Shown here: piece by piece, positions 53,762-61,600 of the stretch
How the letters are laid out: each line of letters opens with the position of its first letter
Numbering within the stretch: position 1 is the stretch's first letter
NCBI GenBank assembly: GCA_026986725.1
Contig: JALSOA010000128.1
Span: forward strand, 1 to 64,000
DNA length: 64,000 nucleotides
Direction of reading: 5' to 3'
Source: Acidobacteriota bacterium
GTDB lineage: Bacteria > Acidobacteriota > Holophagae > Thermotomaculales > Thermotomaculaceae
The notes under the pieces: model-generated
What the model saw: the letters and a program-made list of their open reading frames with translations, nothing else
What the model was told of the DNA's origin: nothing
The model's database searches: none
Program-made: the position numbers and the translations under genes

Positions 53762-54949
53762 ATGAGAAAAGTATTGATTGCTATAATGACTGCTTTTGTT
53801 CTTGTTGCAGTATTGTCTACCAGTGCATGTAAGAAAGACAATACAATTAAAATAGGGGCAATTGTTCCCCTTTCCGGTGTTCTTTCTTCAATTGGTAAAG
53901 ATGTTAGATGTGCAATTGAGATTGCAAAGATGCACATCAACGCAAAGGGAGGAATAAAGGGTAAAAAAGTTGTTGTTTTTTACGAGGATTCTATGGGAAT
54001 GCCTGAAAAAGGTAAGGAAGCATACCAGAAACTGGTTAAAGAAAAGCATGTGAGTGTTGTTGTTGGTCCCTGTGCAAGTGAGGTGGCTCTTGCTGTTGCA
54101 CCCCTTGCTGAAAAATATAAGGTTCCCTTTGTTTCTCCAACAGCGTCAACTCCAAGGCTCACCCAGAAGGGTAACGATTATACCTTCAGGGTATATCCAT
54201 CTGATACCATTGAGGCCAAAAAACTTGCTGATGTAATGTTCAATAGAATGCTTATTAGATCTATCGTTGTTGTTGCGGTTAAAAACGAATACGGATACGG
54301 TGTTTCAAATGAGATTTTGAGAATTGCAAGAAACACCGCTGATATGGATGTAAAGGATGTTATAAGGTACTCTCCTGATGCGATATACGATGATTTTATT
54401 GAAATAGCAAAAAAGATTAAGGAATTGAATCCGGAAGCAATTATTATGTGCTCCTATCCTGACGATGCAAAAATGCTTTTGAAAGCATTGAACGAACAGA
54501 AGGTTGAAGCTTTTAAGTTTGCGTCCTCTTCAATAGCAAGCCCGTCTTTTATAAAACAACTCGGGGATTATGGTGTTGGATTAATTTACGCCAAGGCTCA
54601 GTTTGACCCGAAAAGTACAAGGGATGACATTAAAAAGTTTGTGAAAGACTTTGTTGACAGGTGTGGTCATGAGCCTGATGTTTATGCTGCTCACGCCTAC
54701 GATGCTTTGATGGTTGCTGCAAAGGCAAATGAAAAGTCTCCAAGGTCTGACGATGTTTTAAGAAGGTTGCAGCAAACAAAAGGTTACAAGGGAATTGCAG
54801 GAGATATTACATTTGACAGATTCGGTGATGTTGTTAAATTTCCAAAAATTTTTGTTGTTAGAAAGGATAAAGACGGAAATATTTTTTCAACAAAGATCAC
54901 TGATGAAGATATAAACAAGGTTAAAGACTCTATTTTAAACAGAAAATAA
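53762..54949 (+). CDS. Branched-chain amino-acid-type periplasmic binding protein
   Basis: A 395-residue type I periplasmic binding protein (LivJ-like). The lipoprotein-like signal ends at STSAC (Cys about 22; no Leu at the usual -3, so acylation is probable but not certain). Mature sequence begins IKIGAIVPLSGVLSSIGKD and includes VVGPCASEVALAVAPLAE and VPFVSPTAS. No LivHMGF permease genes are nearby, so either the transporter is encoded elsewhere or the protein senses ligand. The ATG at 53762 is preferred for its Shine-Dalgarno. Confidence 0.85.
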   Translation: MRKVLIAIMTAFVLVAVLSTSACKKDNTIKIGAIVPLSGVLSSIGKDVRCAIEIAKMHINAKGGIKGKKVVVFYEDSMGMPEKGKEAYQKLVKEKHVSVVVGPCASEVALAVAPLAEKYKVPFVSPTASTPRLTQKGNDYTFRVYPSDTIEAKKLADVMFNRMLIRSIVVVAVKNEYGYGVSNEILRIARNTADMDVKDVIRYSPDAIYDDFIEIAKKIKELNPEAIIMCSYPDDAKMLLKALNEQKVEAFKFASSSIASPSFIKQLGDYGVGLIYAKAQFDPKSTRDDIKKFVKDFVDRCGHEPDVYAAHAYDALMVAAKANEKSPRSDDVLRRLQQTKGYKGIAGDITFDRFGDVVKFPKIFVVRKDKDGNIFSTKITDEDINKVKDSILNRK

Positions 54950-54960
54950 TTGCCGACCAA

Positions 54961-54990
54961 AAAAAGCCCCGGTTTTTCGGGGCTTTTTTT
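54961..54990. terminator. Bidirectional terminator between convergent operons
   Basis: A six-bp core GCCCCG / CGGGGC is flanked by AAAAA on the left and a run of T on the right, so the hairpin has a U tract in both directions. It serves the (+) binding-protein gene and the (-) suhB operon, whose stop overlaps it. Confidence 0.92.
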
Positions 54991-55765
54991 ATTTAAGCAC
55001 CTTTTCAATCAATTCATTGTGAATTAAACAGTTTGTTGCAACGATCTCATTCCCGTAAATGGAAAATTTATTGCCGGAGTAATCTGTTACCTTTCCTCCC
55101 GCCTCCTCAACAATTAAACCCCCTGCCGCAGTATCCCATGGCTTCAATCCAACCTCAAAGTATCCGTCAAGCCTCCCGCATGCAATATAGCACAGGTCAA
55201 CCGCTGCCGCTCCCCCTCTCCTTAATCCCTGTCCGTTTAAAACAGCCTTTTTCATTCTTGATAACAAATCGTCAACAACTTTTGCCCTGTAATAGGGAAG
55301 CCCTGTGACAAGGAGGGATTTTTTCAATTCACTGACCTTTGAAACATAAATTCTTTTTTCATTAAGGTAAGCGCCTTTGCCTTTTTCCGCAAAAAAGGTC
55401 TCTTTTAAAAATGGCACTTCCACCAGCGCGGCAAAGGTTTCTCCGTCTTTTTGCAATGCACAGGAGAATGCAAAGAATGGATACCCATGTGCAAAATTTG
55501 TTGTGCCGTCAAGAGGGTCAATTATCCACAAATATTCGCTTTTCTTAAAAGAAGATGTTTCCCCGCTTTCCTCCGCTAAAATAGAGTCGTTTGGGAAACT
55601 TCCAAGTATCTTTTCTATCACTGTTTTTTCGCACTCTTTGTCAGCCTCTGTGAGTATATCAACACTTCCCTTAAACTGATAACTTTCAATCTTTCCGTAA
55701 TAATTCATCAATATCTTTGATGCAACCCGCCCCAATTCCTTTAACAAATGTATTCTCTCTCTCAT
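54989..55765 (-). CDS. suhB: Inositol monophosphatase family protein (SuhB-like)
   Basis: A 258-residue metal-dependent phosphatase. Metal and substrate motifs: EESGE (about 69), WIIDPLDGTTNFAHGYPFF (about 80) and KPWDTAAGGLIVEEAGG (about 205). Family members hydrolyse inositol-1-phosphate, fructose-1,6-bisphosphate, NADP or histidinol phosphate; SuhB also acts in rRNA transcription in E. coli. The specific substrate is not readable. Last gene of the (-) operon, coupled by ATGA to the MATE gene. Confidence 0.88.
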   Translation of the reverse strand: MRERIHLLKELGRVASKILMNYYGKIESYQFKGSVDILTEADKECEKTVIEKILGSFPNDSILAEESGETSSFKKSEYLWIIDPLDGTTNFAHGYPFFAFSCALQKDGETFAALVEVPFLKETFFAEKGKGAYLNEKRIYVSKVSELKKSLLVTGLPYYRAKVVDDLLSRMKKAVLNGQGLRRGGAAAVDLCYIACGRLDGYFEVGLKPWDTAAGGLIVEEAGGKVTDYSGNKFSIYGNEIVATNCLIHNELIEKVLK

Positions 55766-57120
55766 ACACTCTCCCCTGTTTTTTTGTAATAGGTTAAGTA
55801 ATTCTCTGTTTTAAAGTTAACATACATTATTAACGGATAGACAATATTTAAAAACGCAATTGAGAAAAAAACAAGCTCAGGCTTAAAAAAGTAGAATTTA
55901 ACAAAAACATAACCAAAACCAAGCCTTACAAGCCAGAATGAAATAATGTTTGCCTTTAATGGCACAGCCATATAGCCTGCTGCATAGTATATTCCCACAA
56001 AAACAAAAGCCATTGACAGGAAAACTTCAGAAAAAGCCACTGTTTTTAAAAACTTTGTTATGTAATACACAACCTCTCTGTCTTTTGTAAAAATAACGGC
56101 AATCTTTTCCCCAAAGCAGTAAAAGATTGTCCCGAATGTCAGGCCAGTTAATGCTGAGAAATTTAACAATTTTCTGTTTATCTCCTTTAATTTGTCAAAC
56201 ATTCTTGCCCCTAAATAATGCCCCACAATTGTTGTTGTGACAGTTGAGTAAGCAATTGAAGAAAACAGGGAGAGTGATTCTGCATACATCCCTGCATGCA
56301 ATGCGGCTAGCACCTTTGTGCCAAGTGTTGCAACAAGTGCTATAAAAATAAGAGAGGAAACCGTTCTGCTTATCCCCATAATTGAAGCGACAAAGCCAAC
56401 CTCTAAAATCTGCTTTATAATCAAAAAATCAGGTTTGAAACTCGTTGAAAAGGTAATTCCATACCTTTTTGAAAGCAGGATTGCTATACCAATCAGGCTT
56501 CCTATTGCCCTTGCAATCAGGGTTGCGTATGCCGCCCCCTTAACCCCTAAAAACGGAAAGCCGAGGTGTCCGAATATAAGGCAATAGTCTAAAAACACAT
56601 TTATTGCATTGCTTATTGCCATCAAAACAAACGAAGGCTTTACATACCCTGCCCCCCTTAAAAGCGAATTTATCATAAAGTTTAAGAAGACAAAAAGCAG
56701 AGAAAATGCGCTTATTTTAAGATAAGCGTCTGATAAAGGCAAAATCTCAGCACCTGTGTTTATGGAAGTAAGCAGTATTTTGCTTAAAAAGAACAATGGA
56801 AAGAAAAAGATAAGGGATAAAAAAGAGCCAAGCATTAGTGATTGATTAACCGTTTTATTTGCATTTTTATTGTCTCTTGCCCCCAGTTGCTTTGCTATAA
56901 GAGATGTTGAGCCTATTGATACAGATGCCATAAATGCAAAAACAAACATTAAAATTGTGTTTGCCTGCCCCACTCCCGCAAGTGCGTTTGCTCCCAATTT
57001 CCCTACAAAAACAGTATCTATAATCCCGTAAAGGGATTGAAGCATCATTGTTGCGAAAATAGGGATATAAAGCGAGAATATGGTTTTTGTTATATTTTTG
57101 GAAAAGATTTTTTCATTCAT
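55762..57120 (-). CDS. MATE family efflux transporter
   Basis: A 452-residue membrane protein with about twelve helices in two repeats. It begins with the typical LYIPIFATMMLQSLYGIIDTVFVGKLG, continues with GVGQANTILMF and ARDNKNANKTVNQSL, and has a second-repeat GISRTVSSLIFIALVATLG. MATE proteins export cationic compounds using Na+ or H+. The substrate is unknown. It overlaps its neighbours by four bases on each side. Confidence 0.88.
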   Translation of the reverse strand: MNEKIFSKNITKTIFSLYIPIFATMMLQSLYGIIDTVFVGKLGANALAGVGQANTILMFVFAFMASVSIGSTSLIAKQLGARDNKNANKTVNQSLMLGSFLSLIFFFPLFFLSKILLTSINTGAEILPLSDAYLKISAFSLLFVFLNFMINSLLRGAGYVKPSFVLMAISNAINVFLDYCLIFGHLGFPFLGVKGAAYATLIARAIGSLIGIAILLSKRYGITFSTSFKPDFLIIKQILEVGFVASIMGISRTVSSLIFIALVATLGTKVLAALHAGMYAESLSLFSSIAYSTVTTTIVGHYLGARMFDKLKEINRKLLNFSALTGLTFGTIFYCFGEKIAVIFTKDREVVYYITKFLKTVAFSEVFLSMAFVFVGIYYAAGYMAVPLKANIISFWLVRLGFGYVFVKFYFFKPELVFFSIAFLNIVYPLIMYVNFKTENYLTYYKKTGESV

Positions 57121-57875
57121 AAAATTCTGGCTAACTCTTTAAAGGAGTGTATAGTTATTATTTTATCCGATTTAATCAACTCCTCTTCCTCGTATGCCCA
57201 TTGCTTCTCCCTTTTTATCAGTATTCCGTACATACCCGCCTTAACCGCAGGGTTTATATCCGATTTGGGAGAATTTCCAACCATAACTGTTTTTTCAGGG
57301 TTCAGTTTCAAACTTACGATCAACTTTCTGTAATGTTCTTCTTTCTTATCGTTTAGTACTATGGTCTCTCTAAAGTATGATGCTAGCCCTGATCTTTTGA
57401 CTTTGTTCAATTGCTCTTTGCTGTCTCCTTTAGTGACCAGGAAAAGAGAATACCTTTTTTTCAGATAGTGCAGAGTGGTCTTTACCCCTGGATAGGGTAT
57501 TGATGGCTGATTGTAAATGTATTCTTTAATGTTAAAAAGAAAGTTTTTCTCATTTGCACCTATTAACATGTTTTTTTTTGAATAAAAATGGTTTAAAGTG
57601 AACTCCATTGCCTTTTTAAAACCGTTGCTTCCGAACCCTATATCTTCAAGCCTTTTTGTGTCAAAGTGGTTAAGGTAATAGTTTACCTCTTCCCTGTCAA
57701 AACCCTGCTTTTCCATAAAGTTAAGAAAAGTCTCCCTAGCCTTTTCAAAGTAAAAATAATTCTCCCATAAGGTATCGTCTGCATCAATTAAAACAACTTC
57801 AAACTGCTTTTTCTCACTCTTTGTATCCCCTGTGTAGCAGGGATATTCCAAATGGGAGTCTGAAAAATTCAACAT
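57117..57875 (-). CDS. HAD superfamily hydrolase
   Basis: A 252-residue protein with HAD motif I VLIDADDTLWEN (about 29-40; nucleophile in DADDT), a motif II Thr in LFLVTKGD and motif III/IV in KTVMVGNSPKSDINPAVKAG. The cap domain is helical. Substrate unknown; DADDT with a C1-type cap resembles phosphoglycolate-phosphatase-like and nucleotidase enzymes. The ATG at 57875 (AGGGG upstream) overlaps ubiE by 62 bases; no later ATG or GTG precedes motif I, so a long overlap is unavoidable unless a TTG at 57851 is used. Confidence 0.78.
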   Translation of the reverse strand: MLNFSDSHLEYPCYTGDTKSEKKQFEVVLIDADDTLWENYFYFEKARETFLNFMEKQGFDREEVNYYLNHFDTKRLEDIGFGSNGFKKAMEFTLNHFYSKKNMLIGANEKNFLFNIKEYIYNQPSIPYPGVKTTLHYLKKRYSLFLVTKGDSKEQLNKVKRSGLASYFRETIVLNDKKEEHYRKLIVSLKLNPEKTVMVGNSPKSDINPAVKAGMYGILIKREKQWAYEEEELIKSDKIITIHSFKELARIL

Positions 57876-58491
57876 CTCTAAACCCCTGTTTTTCTATTAT
57901 TTTTTTTAACTCTTCCCCGTCTGGAAACTCTTTTACAGACCTGTGAAGGTATTTGTAAGAGTCTCCGTTTGTAACAAACAATTTTGCAAGAGATGGCATA
58001 AAATACCCTGTGTAAAAGTTAAATAAAGGGTTTCTATTCGGGGTAAACTCAAGTATTAAAAGAACTCCTCCTTTTTTTAAAACCCTTCTAAACTCTTTTA
58101 AACCTTTCTCCATATCTTCAAAGTTTCTAATCCCGAATGCAATTGAGACAGCGTCAAAACACTCGTCTTTAAAAGGAAGTTTTAAACCGTCTGCATGAAT
58201 GGGAAAAATATTTTTTCCCTTTATCTTTTTCAAGCCTCTTTCAAGCATCTTCTCTGCAAAATCAACCCCTATAATATCTGCATCTGGAAATCTTTTGGAG
58301 AAATCAACAGCAAGGTCAAGGGTTCCGCATGCAACATCAAGTATTCTTTCAACCTTCTCCTTCTCAAGCGCATTGACAGTCTTTTTTCTCCACACTCTGT
58401 CAACATTTGCGCTGAAAAAATGATTTAGAAAATCGTATCTGTGGGAGATTGAATTGAACATTGAGCGAATCTTTGTTTTTTCTTTATCCAT
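57814..58491 (-). CDS. ubiE: Demethylmenaquinone/ubiquinone C-methyltransferase MenG/UbiE
   Basis: A 225-residue SAM methyltransferase for the last step of menaquinone (or a step of ubiquinone) synthesis. Signature 1 is YDFLNHFFSANVDRVWR, SAM motif I is ILDVACGTLDLA and signature 2 is FGIRNFEDMEKGL with RVLKKGGVLLILEF. It supplies the quinone used by complex I. No other men or ubi gene is present. It starts on the last base of the phosphoesterase stop (TAATG). Confidence 0.93.
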   Translation of the reverse strand: MDKEKTKIRSMFNSISHRYDFLNHFFSANVDRVWRKKTVNALEKEKVERILDVACGTLDLAVDFSKRFPDADIIGVDFAEKMLERGLKKIKGKNIFPIHADGLKLPFKDECFDAVSIAFGIRNFEDMEKGLKEFRRVLKKGGVLLILEFTPNRNPLFNFYTGYFMPSLAKLFVTNGDSYKYLHRSVKEFPDGEELKKIIEKQGFRDVEFFRLPFGISLLHRGYKE

Positions 58492-59138
58492 TATTTTCTC
58501 ACCAGTTTTCCTTCCGCCTTTCCATCCTTTATTTCAACAATCCCTATCTGTCCCCTTCTAAAAGGCCCAGGGTTCAATATCAATGTGTTGCCTGAATAAT
58601 CAATGTTTGCCGATTCGTGAATATGCCCGCAAAAAAATGCAACAGGCTGTTTGTCCTCAATAAAACTTTTCAAAGCCCTGCTTCCAACATGAAATCCGAA
58701 AATGGTTCTATCTGTTTTTGTTTTATAGGGTGGAGTATGGCAGATAATTATTGTTTTTTCAGGGTTTGAAATGTGTTTTTCAACGCAATTTAGAATATCC
58801 TCTTCATTGAGTTCAAAAGGTGTCCCAAACGGTGTTTTTGTTGAACCGCCTGCGCCTATAAAATCAAGGTTATTGATTGTTTTTTTCTTGCAATGAAGAT
58901 TTACCCCCAATTCTTCAAGCACTTTGATTGATTCTTTACCGTCCATATTGCCGGGTATTGCAAGCACATTTTCATTTATTTCCATTATTTCTTTTACAAT
59001 ATACTCAATCTCTTTTAAGTCTCCGTGCTTTGAAATATCCCCTGCAATTGCTATCAAATCGCAATCTTTCAACACTTTGCCAAAAGCAGTTAATTTTTTA
59101 ATATCCCCATGTATATCGCTTAACACCACTATCCTCAT
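58491..59138 (-). CDS. Metallophosphoesterase
   Basis: A 215-residue calcineurin-type phosphoesterase. Motifs: VVLSDIHGD (metal Asp and His), IAGDISKHGD, PGNMDG (Asn), ICHTPPYK and FCGHIHES. It resembles YfcE/Icc-like small phosphodiesterases; substrate unknown. The ATG at 59138 has GAGGTG upstream; a GTG six bases earlier is within that site. It heads the five-gene (-) operon. The gap 59139-59251 has a GGGATATCCC palindrome (59223-59232) but no clear promoter. Confidence 0.85.
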   Translation of the reverse strand: MRIVVLSDIHGDIKKLTAFGKVLKDCDLIAIAGDISKHGDLKEIEYIVKEIMEINENVLAIPGNMDGKESIKVLEELGVNLHCKKKTINNLDFIGAGGSTKTPFGTPFELNEEDILNCVEKHISNPEKTIIICHTPPYKTKTDRTIFGFHVGSRALKSFIEDKQPVAFFCGHIHESANIDYSGNTLILNPGPFRRGQIGIVEIKDGKAEGKLVRK

Positions 59139-59251
59139 AACCACACCTCAGTTGTTAAATTTTAGATTATTTTTCAATTAAAAGAAAGGGTATAATTTTG
59201 TGGTTTTAGTTGAGAAAACAGGGGGATATCCCTTTTCTGGATTTAGAATGA

Positions 59252-59280
59252 TAAAAGACGGGGTCAAATCCCCGCCTTTA
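59252..59280 (-). terminator. Rho-independent terminator of the M23/partner operon
   Basis: On the (-) strand a CGGGG / CCCCG core with outer A-T pairs and one mismatch surrounds a six-base loop and runs into TCTTTTAT. It lies 13 bases beyond the stop of the unrecognised exported gene. Confidence 0.75.
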
Positions 59281-59292
59281 ATAAGAATTTCT

Positions 59293-60312
59293 TTAAATTT
59301 CTTCTGTCAACTTATTTGGGATTTTCTCATATACTTCAAGGTATGAGTTGTTTATTCTTAATTGATATGTTTTGTTGTTTTCATTGAGGATACAAAATGG
59401 TTTCTTTTTTAATGTATTTTGCGTATATCCATGTTTGTTTTTTGATTCTTTCTGATTGATTTTTTTGATAATTTTTCCGTTTTCAATGTTTACCATGCAA
59501 TAATATGGAGGGCAATCCACATAAAGTAAGTGTTTTCCAATGTTTTTTAATCCTATAATATTTCCACCGATAAAATCTATCTTCCAGTATTGCTCTCCTT
59601 TGTTTTTTATTGAAATCTTTGTAAGGGTTCCGCCTGAAGATATAATGGCATCAATGTTTTCTCCACCGAGTAATAAGAAATTATTTTGAATATTGTTGTT
59701 TTCAAATTTAAATTTAATGAATTTCAGTGTTTCTTTTTTTTGTTTCCCGGCAAATAATTCATTAACTGGAACAATTGTATAGGATAAAATTTCACCATCT
59801 CCAATTTCTTTGAATACAATGAAGTTGTTATCTATAGAACTGTCAATGTATGTTCCTCCAATAAAAGGAAATTCGTCAACAGATAGTGTTTTTATTTTTT
59901 CACCATCCAAATTGTAGAATTCAAAATCATTGTTAACAAAGTCGTTTCCTTCTATCTTTGTTTTAGTTATGGCGAGCAGTGGATTTATTTCATTATCAAT
60001 AAATTTAGCCCACACAAAGCAATCAAAATCAATTTTTTTTGTTTCGTTATGAATTGCATCAAAGAAAATGACCTGTGATTTCCACTCTCTCTTTTCTCCT
60101 TTAACAGAATTCATTTTATTTTCAGTATAACCTTTTAAAACAAGTATGGCGTTTCCTCTTTTTGATTCGAATAGATTTATGTACTTTGCTGGGTTTGTTT
60201 TTAAAAATTTATTTGAGAGCACAAAATCAGGCAATGGATAAGCAAATTTTGGTGTATTGGCTATTAATAAAACGGAAAAGAAAAGATTAAAAATTAAAAA
60301 AATTTTTCTCAT
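59293..60312 (-). CDS. Exported protein of unknown function, possible beta-propeller
   Basis: A 339-residue protein not recognised. It has a signal peptide (residues 2-18). The mature part is rich in Asn, Lys, Ile and Phe and looks all-beta: short strands recur with turns such as FYNLDGEKIKTLS, NIENGKIIKKI and GKHLLYVD, suggesting blade-like repeats. Two Cys (DCPPYYC) near residue 280 could form a disulfide. Codon and residue use is more AT-driven than in the housekeeping genes. It lies 13 bases downstream of the M23 gene in the same operon, so a joint role is likely; what it does is unknown. Confidence 0.6.
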   Translation of the reverse strand: MRKIFLIFNLFFSVLLIANTPKFAYPLPDFVLSNKFLKTNPAKYINLFESKRGNAILVLKGYTENKMNSVKGEKREWKSQVIFFDAIHNETKKIDFDCFVWAKFIDNEINPLLAITKTKIEGNDFVNNDFEFYNLDGEKIKTLSVDEFPFIGGTYIDSSIDNNFIVFKEIGDGEILSYTIVPVNELFAGKQKKETLKFIKFKFENNNIQNNFLLLGGENIDAIISSGGTLTKISIKNKGEQYWKIDFIGGNIIGLKNIGKHLLYVDCPPYYCMVNIENGKIIKKINQKESKNKHGYTQNTLKKKPFCILNENNKTYQLRINNSYLEVYEKIPNKLTEEI

Positions 60313-60325
60313 AAAATCCTCCTTA

Positions 60326-61141
60326 TTAATTGCAATTACCTAAAATTTTTTCCGGATTAATGTATGTTTTGTTTTTATCAGGACAGTATCGTACATCTTG
60401 ATTTGAAAGATTTTGTGAGGGAAAACTATTTTGAACAAACTCAAGTGATTTTTCTCCTGAAAAATAGAAACTTATGTGAAGGTGATCTCCGTTTGAGTTC
60501 CCGGAATGGTTTGTTATACCAATCTGTTCTCCGATAGTTACTGTATCTCCTATTGAAAGTTGAGTTTCAGGTTTGTTGTTGGTTCCTCTTAAATGGCAGT
60601 AAAAAGTATAGCTTCCATTTTCATTTGCAACCAGAATATAATATCCAGCCTTTGAATTGTAACCCATAGCTGATATTTTCCCCTGAGTGCCACTGTAAAG
60701 AGGAATTTCTCCTCCTTCCTGGGCTGTTCCAATATCGAGACCATTATGAAACCCGCACTTATTGGTAGTTGGGTCTCTATGCACACCAAATGCCTCTGTT
60801 ATTCTTTTGGAGCCTGTTAAATTATGCCAGCAATCCATCAATCCGTCTCCGTCAATGTCAAAGGGGTTTATATTGTCAGCACCACCATCCCCCGGTTCAC
60901 CACCAGGTTCCCCACTGCTTCCACCATTATCAATATCTCCGCTTCCTCCCCCGCCATCATTACCGACATCCACAAAAATCAGTTCACATCTTGTAATAGA
61001 AGCTTTTTCTTCAGATTGTTGTCCGTCTATTTCAGTTATAATTGTACCAGAAATGGTGGTACATTGCTTAAAAATTTCAATTCTTGCATACGAGAAAGAA
61101 AGATCAAACATGCTAAACAATACAAAAATAAATTTTTTCGA
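60326..61141 (-). CDS. Secreted M23 (LytM-type) peptidase, start codon missing or unusual
   Basis: From the expected start the protein is 271 residues: a signal peptide (KKFIFVLFSMFDLSFSYA), a small domain with two Cys, a Gly/Ser/Glu/Pro linker with a Ca-binding-type DIDGDGLMD, then an M23 domain. Zinc and catalytic residues are visible: HNGLDIG (HxxxD), YCHLRG and DHLHIS. M23 enzymes cut peptidoglycan cross-bridges or are inactive regulators. AAGGAGGG (61146-61153) stands before TCG at 61139-61141, exactly where the start should be; the nearest normal starts are TTG 61120 and ATG 61111, which truncate the signal. The frame is open up to an ATG at 61267. Confidence 0.7.
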   Translation of the reverse strand, partial: SKKFIFVLFSMFDLSFSYARIEIFKQCTTISGTIITEIDGQQSEEKASITRCELIFVDVGNDGGGGSGDIDNGGSSGEPGGEPGDGGADNINPFDIDGDGLMDCWHNLTGSKRITEAFGVHRDPTTNKCGFHNGLDIGTAQEGGEIPLYSGTQGKISAMGYNSKAGYYILVANENGSYTFYCHLRGTNNKPETQLSIGDTVTIGEQIGITNHSGNSNGDHLHISFYFSGEKSLEFVQNSFPSQNLSNQDVRYCPDKNKTYINPEKILGNCN

Positions 61142-61174
61142 TTTTCCCTCCTTAATTTTTTTTAAATTATTAAG

Positions 61175-61190
61175 GGATAACCGGTTATCC
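61175..61190. promoter_or_regulatory. 16-bp perfect palindrome in the M23 gene leader
   Basis: GGATAACCGGTTATCC is a perfect palindrome, extended by TTAAG and CTTAA arms with one bulged G. It lies between the predicted start of transcription (about 61208) and the Shine-Dalgarno (61146-61153). It could be a dimer operator or, in RNA, a hairpin close to the ribosome site. Confidence 0.6.
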
Positions 61191-61214
61191 TTAAAAGTAA
61201 AAATTACGCCATTT

Positions 61215-61245
61215 ATTATCTCTCTCTCTCTCTCTCTCGTGTCAA
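61215..61245 (-). promoter_or_regulatory. Promoter with GA repeat as spacer
   Basis: On the (-) strand a consensus TTGACA (61245-61240) and GATAAT (61220-61215, five of six to TATAAT) are separated by 19 bases made up of C and nine GA units. Optimum spacing is 17, which loss of one GA unit would give. It points at the M23 gene. Confidence 0.6.
61219..61238. repeat. Dinucleotide microsatellite (TC)10 / (GA)10
   Basis: Ten uninterrupted TC units on the (+) strand. No other dinucleotide tract of this length was noticed in the window. It lies between the -35 and -10 boxes of the M23 promoter. Confidence 0.97.
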
Positions 61246-61470
61246 GAGAAAAATTTGAAAAAGACATAAAAAAATATAAAAATATTAGATATTAAGTTTT
61301 TTTAAAAAAAAATTTTTATGTATTGGTGTTGATTTTTAGTTTTCTTAATACAATTAAGGGATTTTAGATTTTAATTTTAACTGAAAATAAAGAAGAATTT
61401 TCCCTCAATCTCCAATCCATAATCCAGAATTCATACCTGACAATCTGTATTTTCATTAAAGATTATTTTC

Positions 61471-61499
61471 TTGATGACAGATGGGGAGTTTTGTATAAT
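61471..61499 (+). promoter_or_regulatory. tRNA-Thr promoter
   Basis: TTGATG (61471-61476), 17 bases, then a perfect TATAAT (61494-61499). Transcription would begin about three bases before the mature tRNA. The region 61268-61470 upstream has no gene; 61401-61440 holds C-rich quasi-repeats (TCCAATCCATAATCC). Confidence 0.8.
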
Positions 61500-61508
61500 T
61501 GCAAGCGT

Positions 61509-61584
61509 GCCACCGTAGCTCAGATGGCAGAGCAACTGATTCGTAATCAGTAGGTCGGGGGTTCAAATCCCCCCGGTGGCTCCA
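61509..61584 (+). tRNA. tRNA-Thr (anticodon CGT)
   Basis: A 76-base tRNA with the CCA end encoded. Acceptor GCCACCG pairs with CGGTGGC; D arm GCTC/GAGC; anticodon arm ACTGA/TCAGT with loop TTCGTAA, giving anticodon CGT (reads ACG, Thr); T arm GGGGG/CCCCC with loop TTCAAAT. All arms pair well, so it looks functional. Confidence 0.96.
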
Positions 61585-61600
61585 CTTTAAAGATTTAAAT

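Noticed and set aside
59191-59196. TATAAT on the (+) strand
   Set aside because: No -35 box at 16-18 bases and transcription would run antisense into the exported gene and its terminator; probably chance in AT-rich DNA.
61142-61267. N-terminal extension of the M23 frame up to ATG 61267
   Set aside because: No Shine-Dalgarno precedes it, it would translate the promoter and GA tract (Arg-Glu repeats), and it would place the signal peptide internally. Kept only as a possible alternative in the finding on the missing start.
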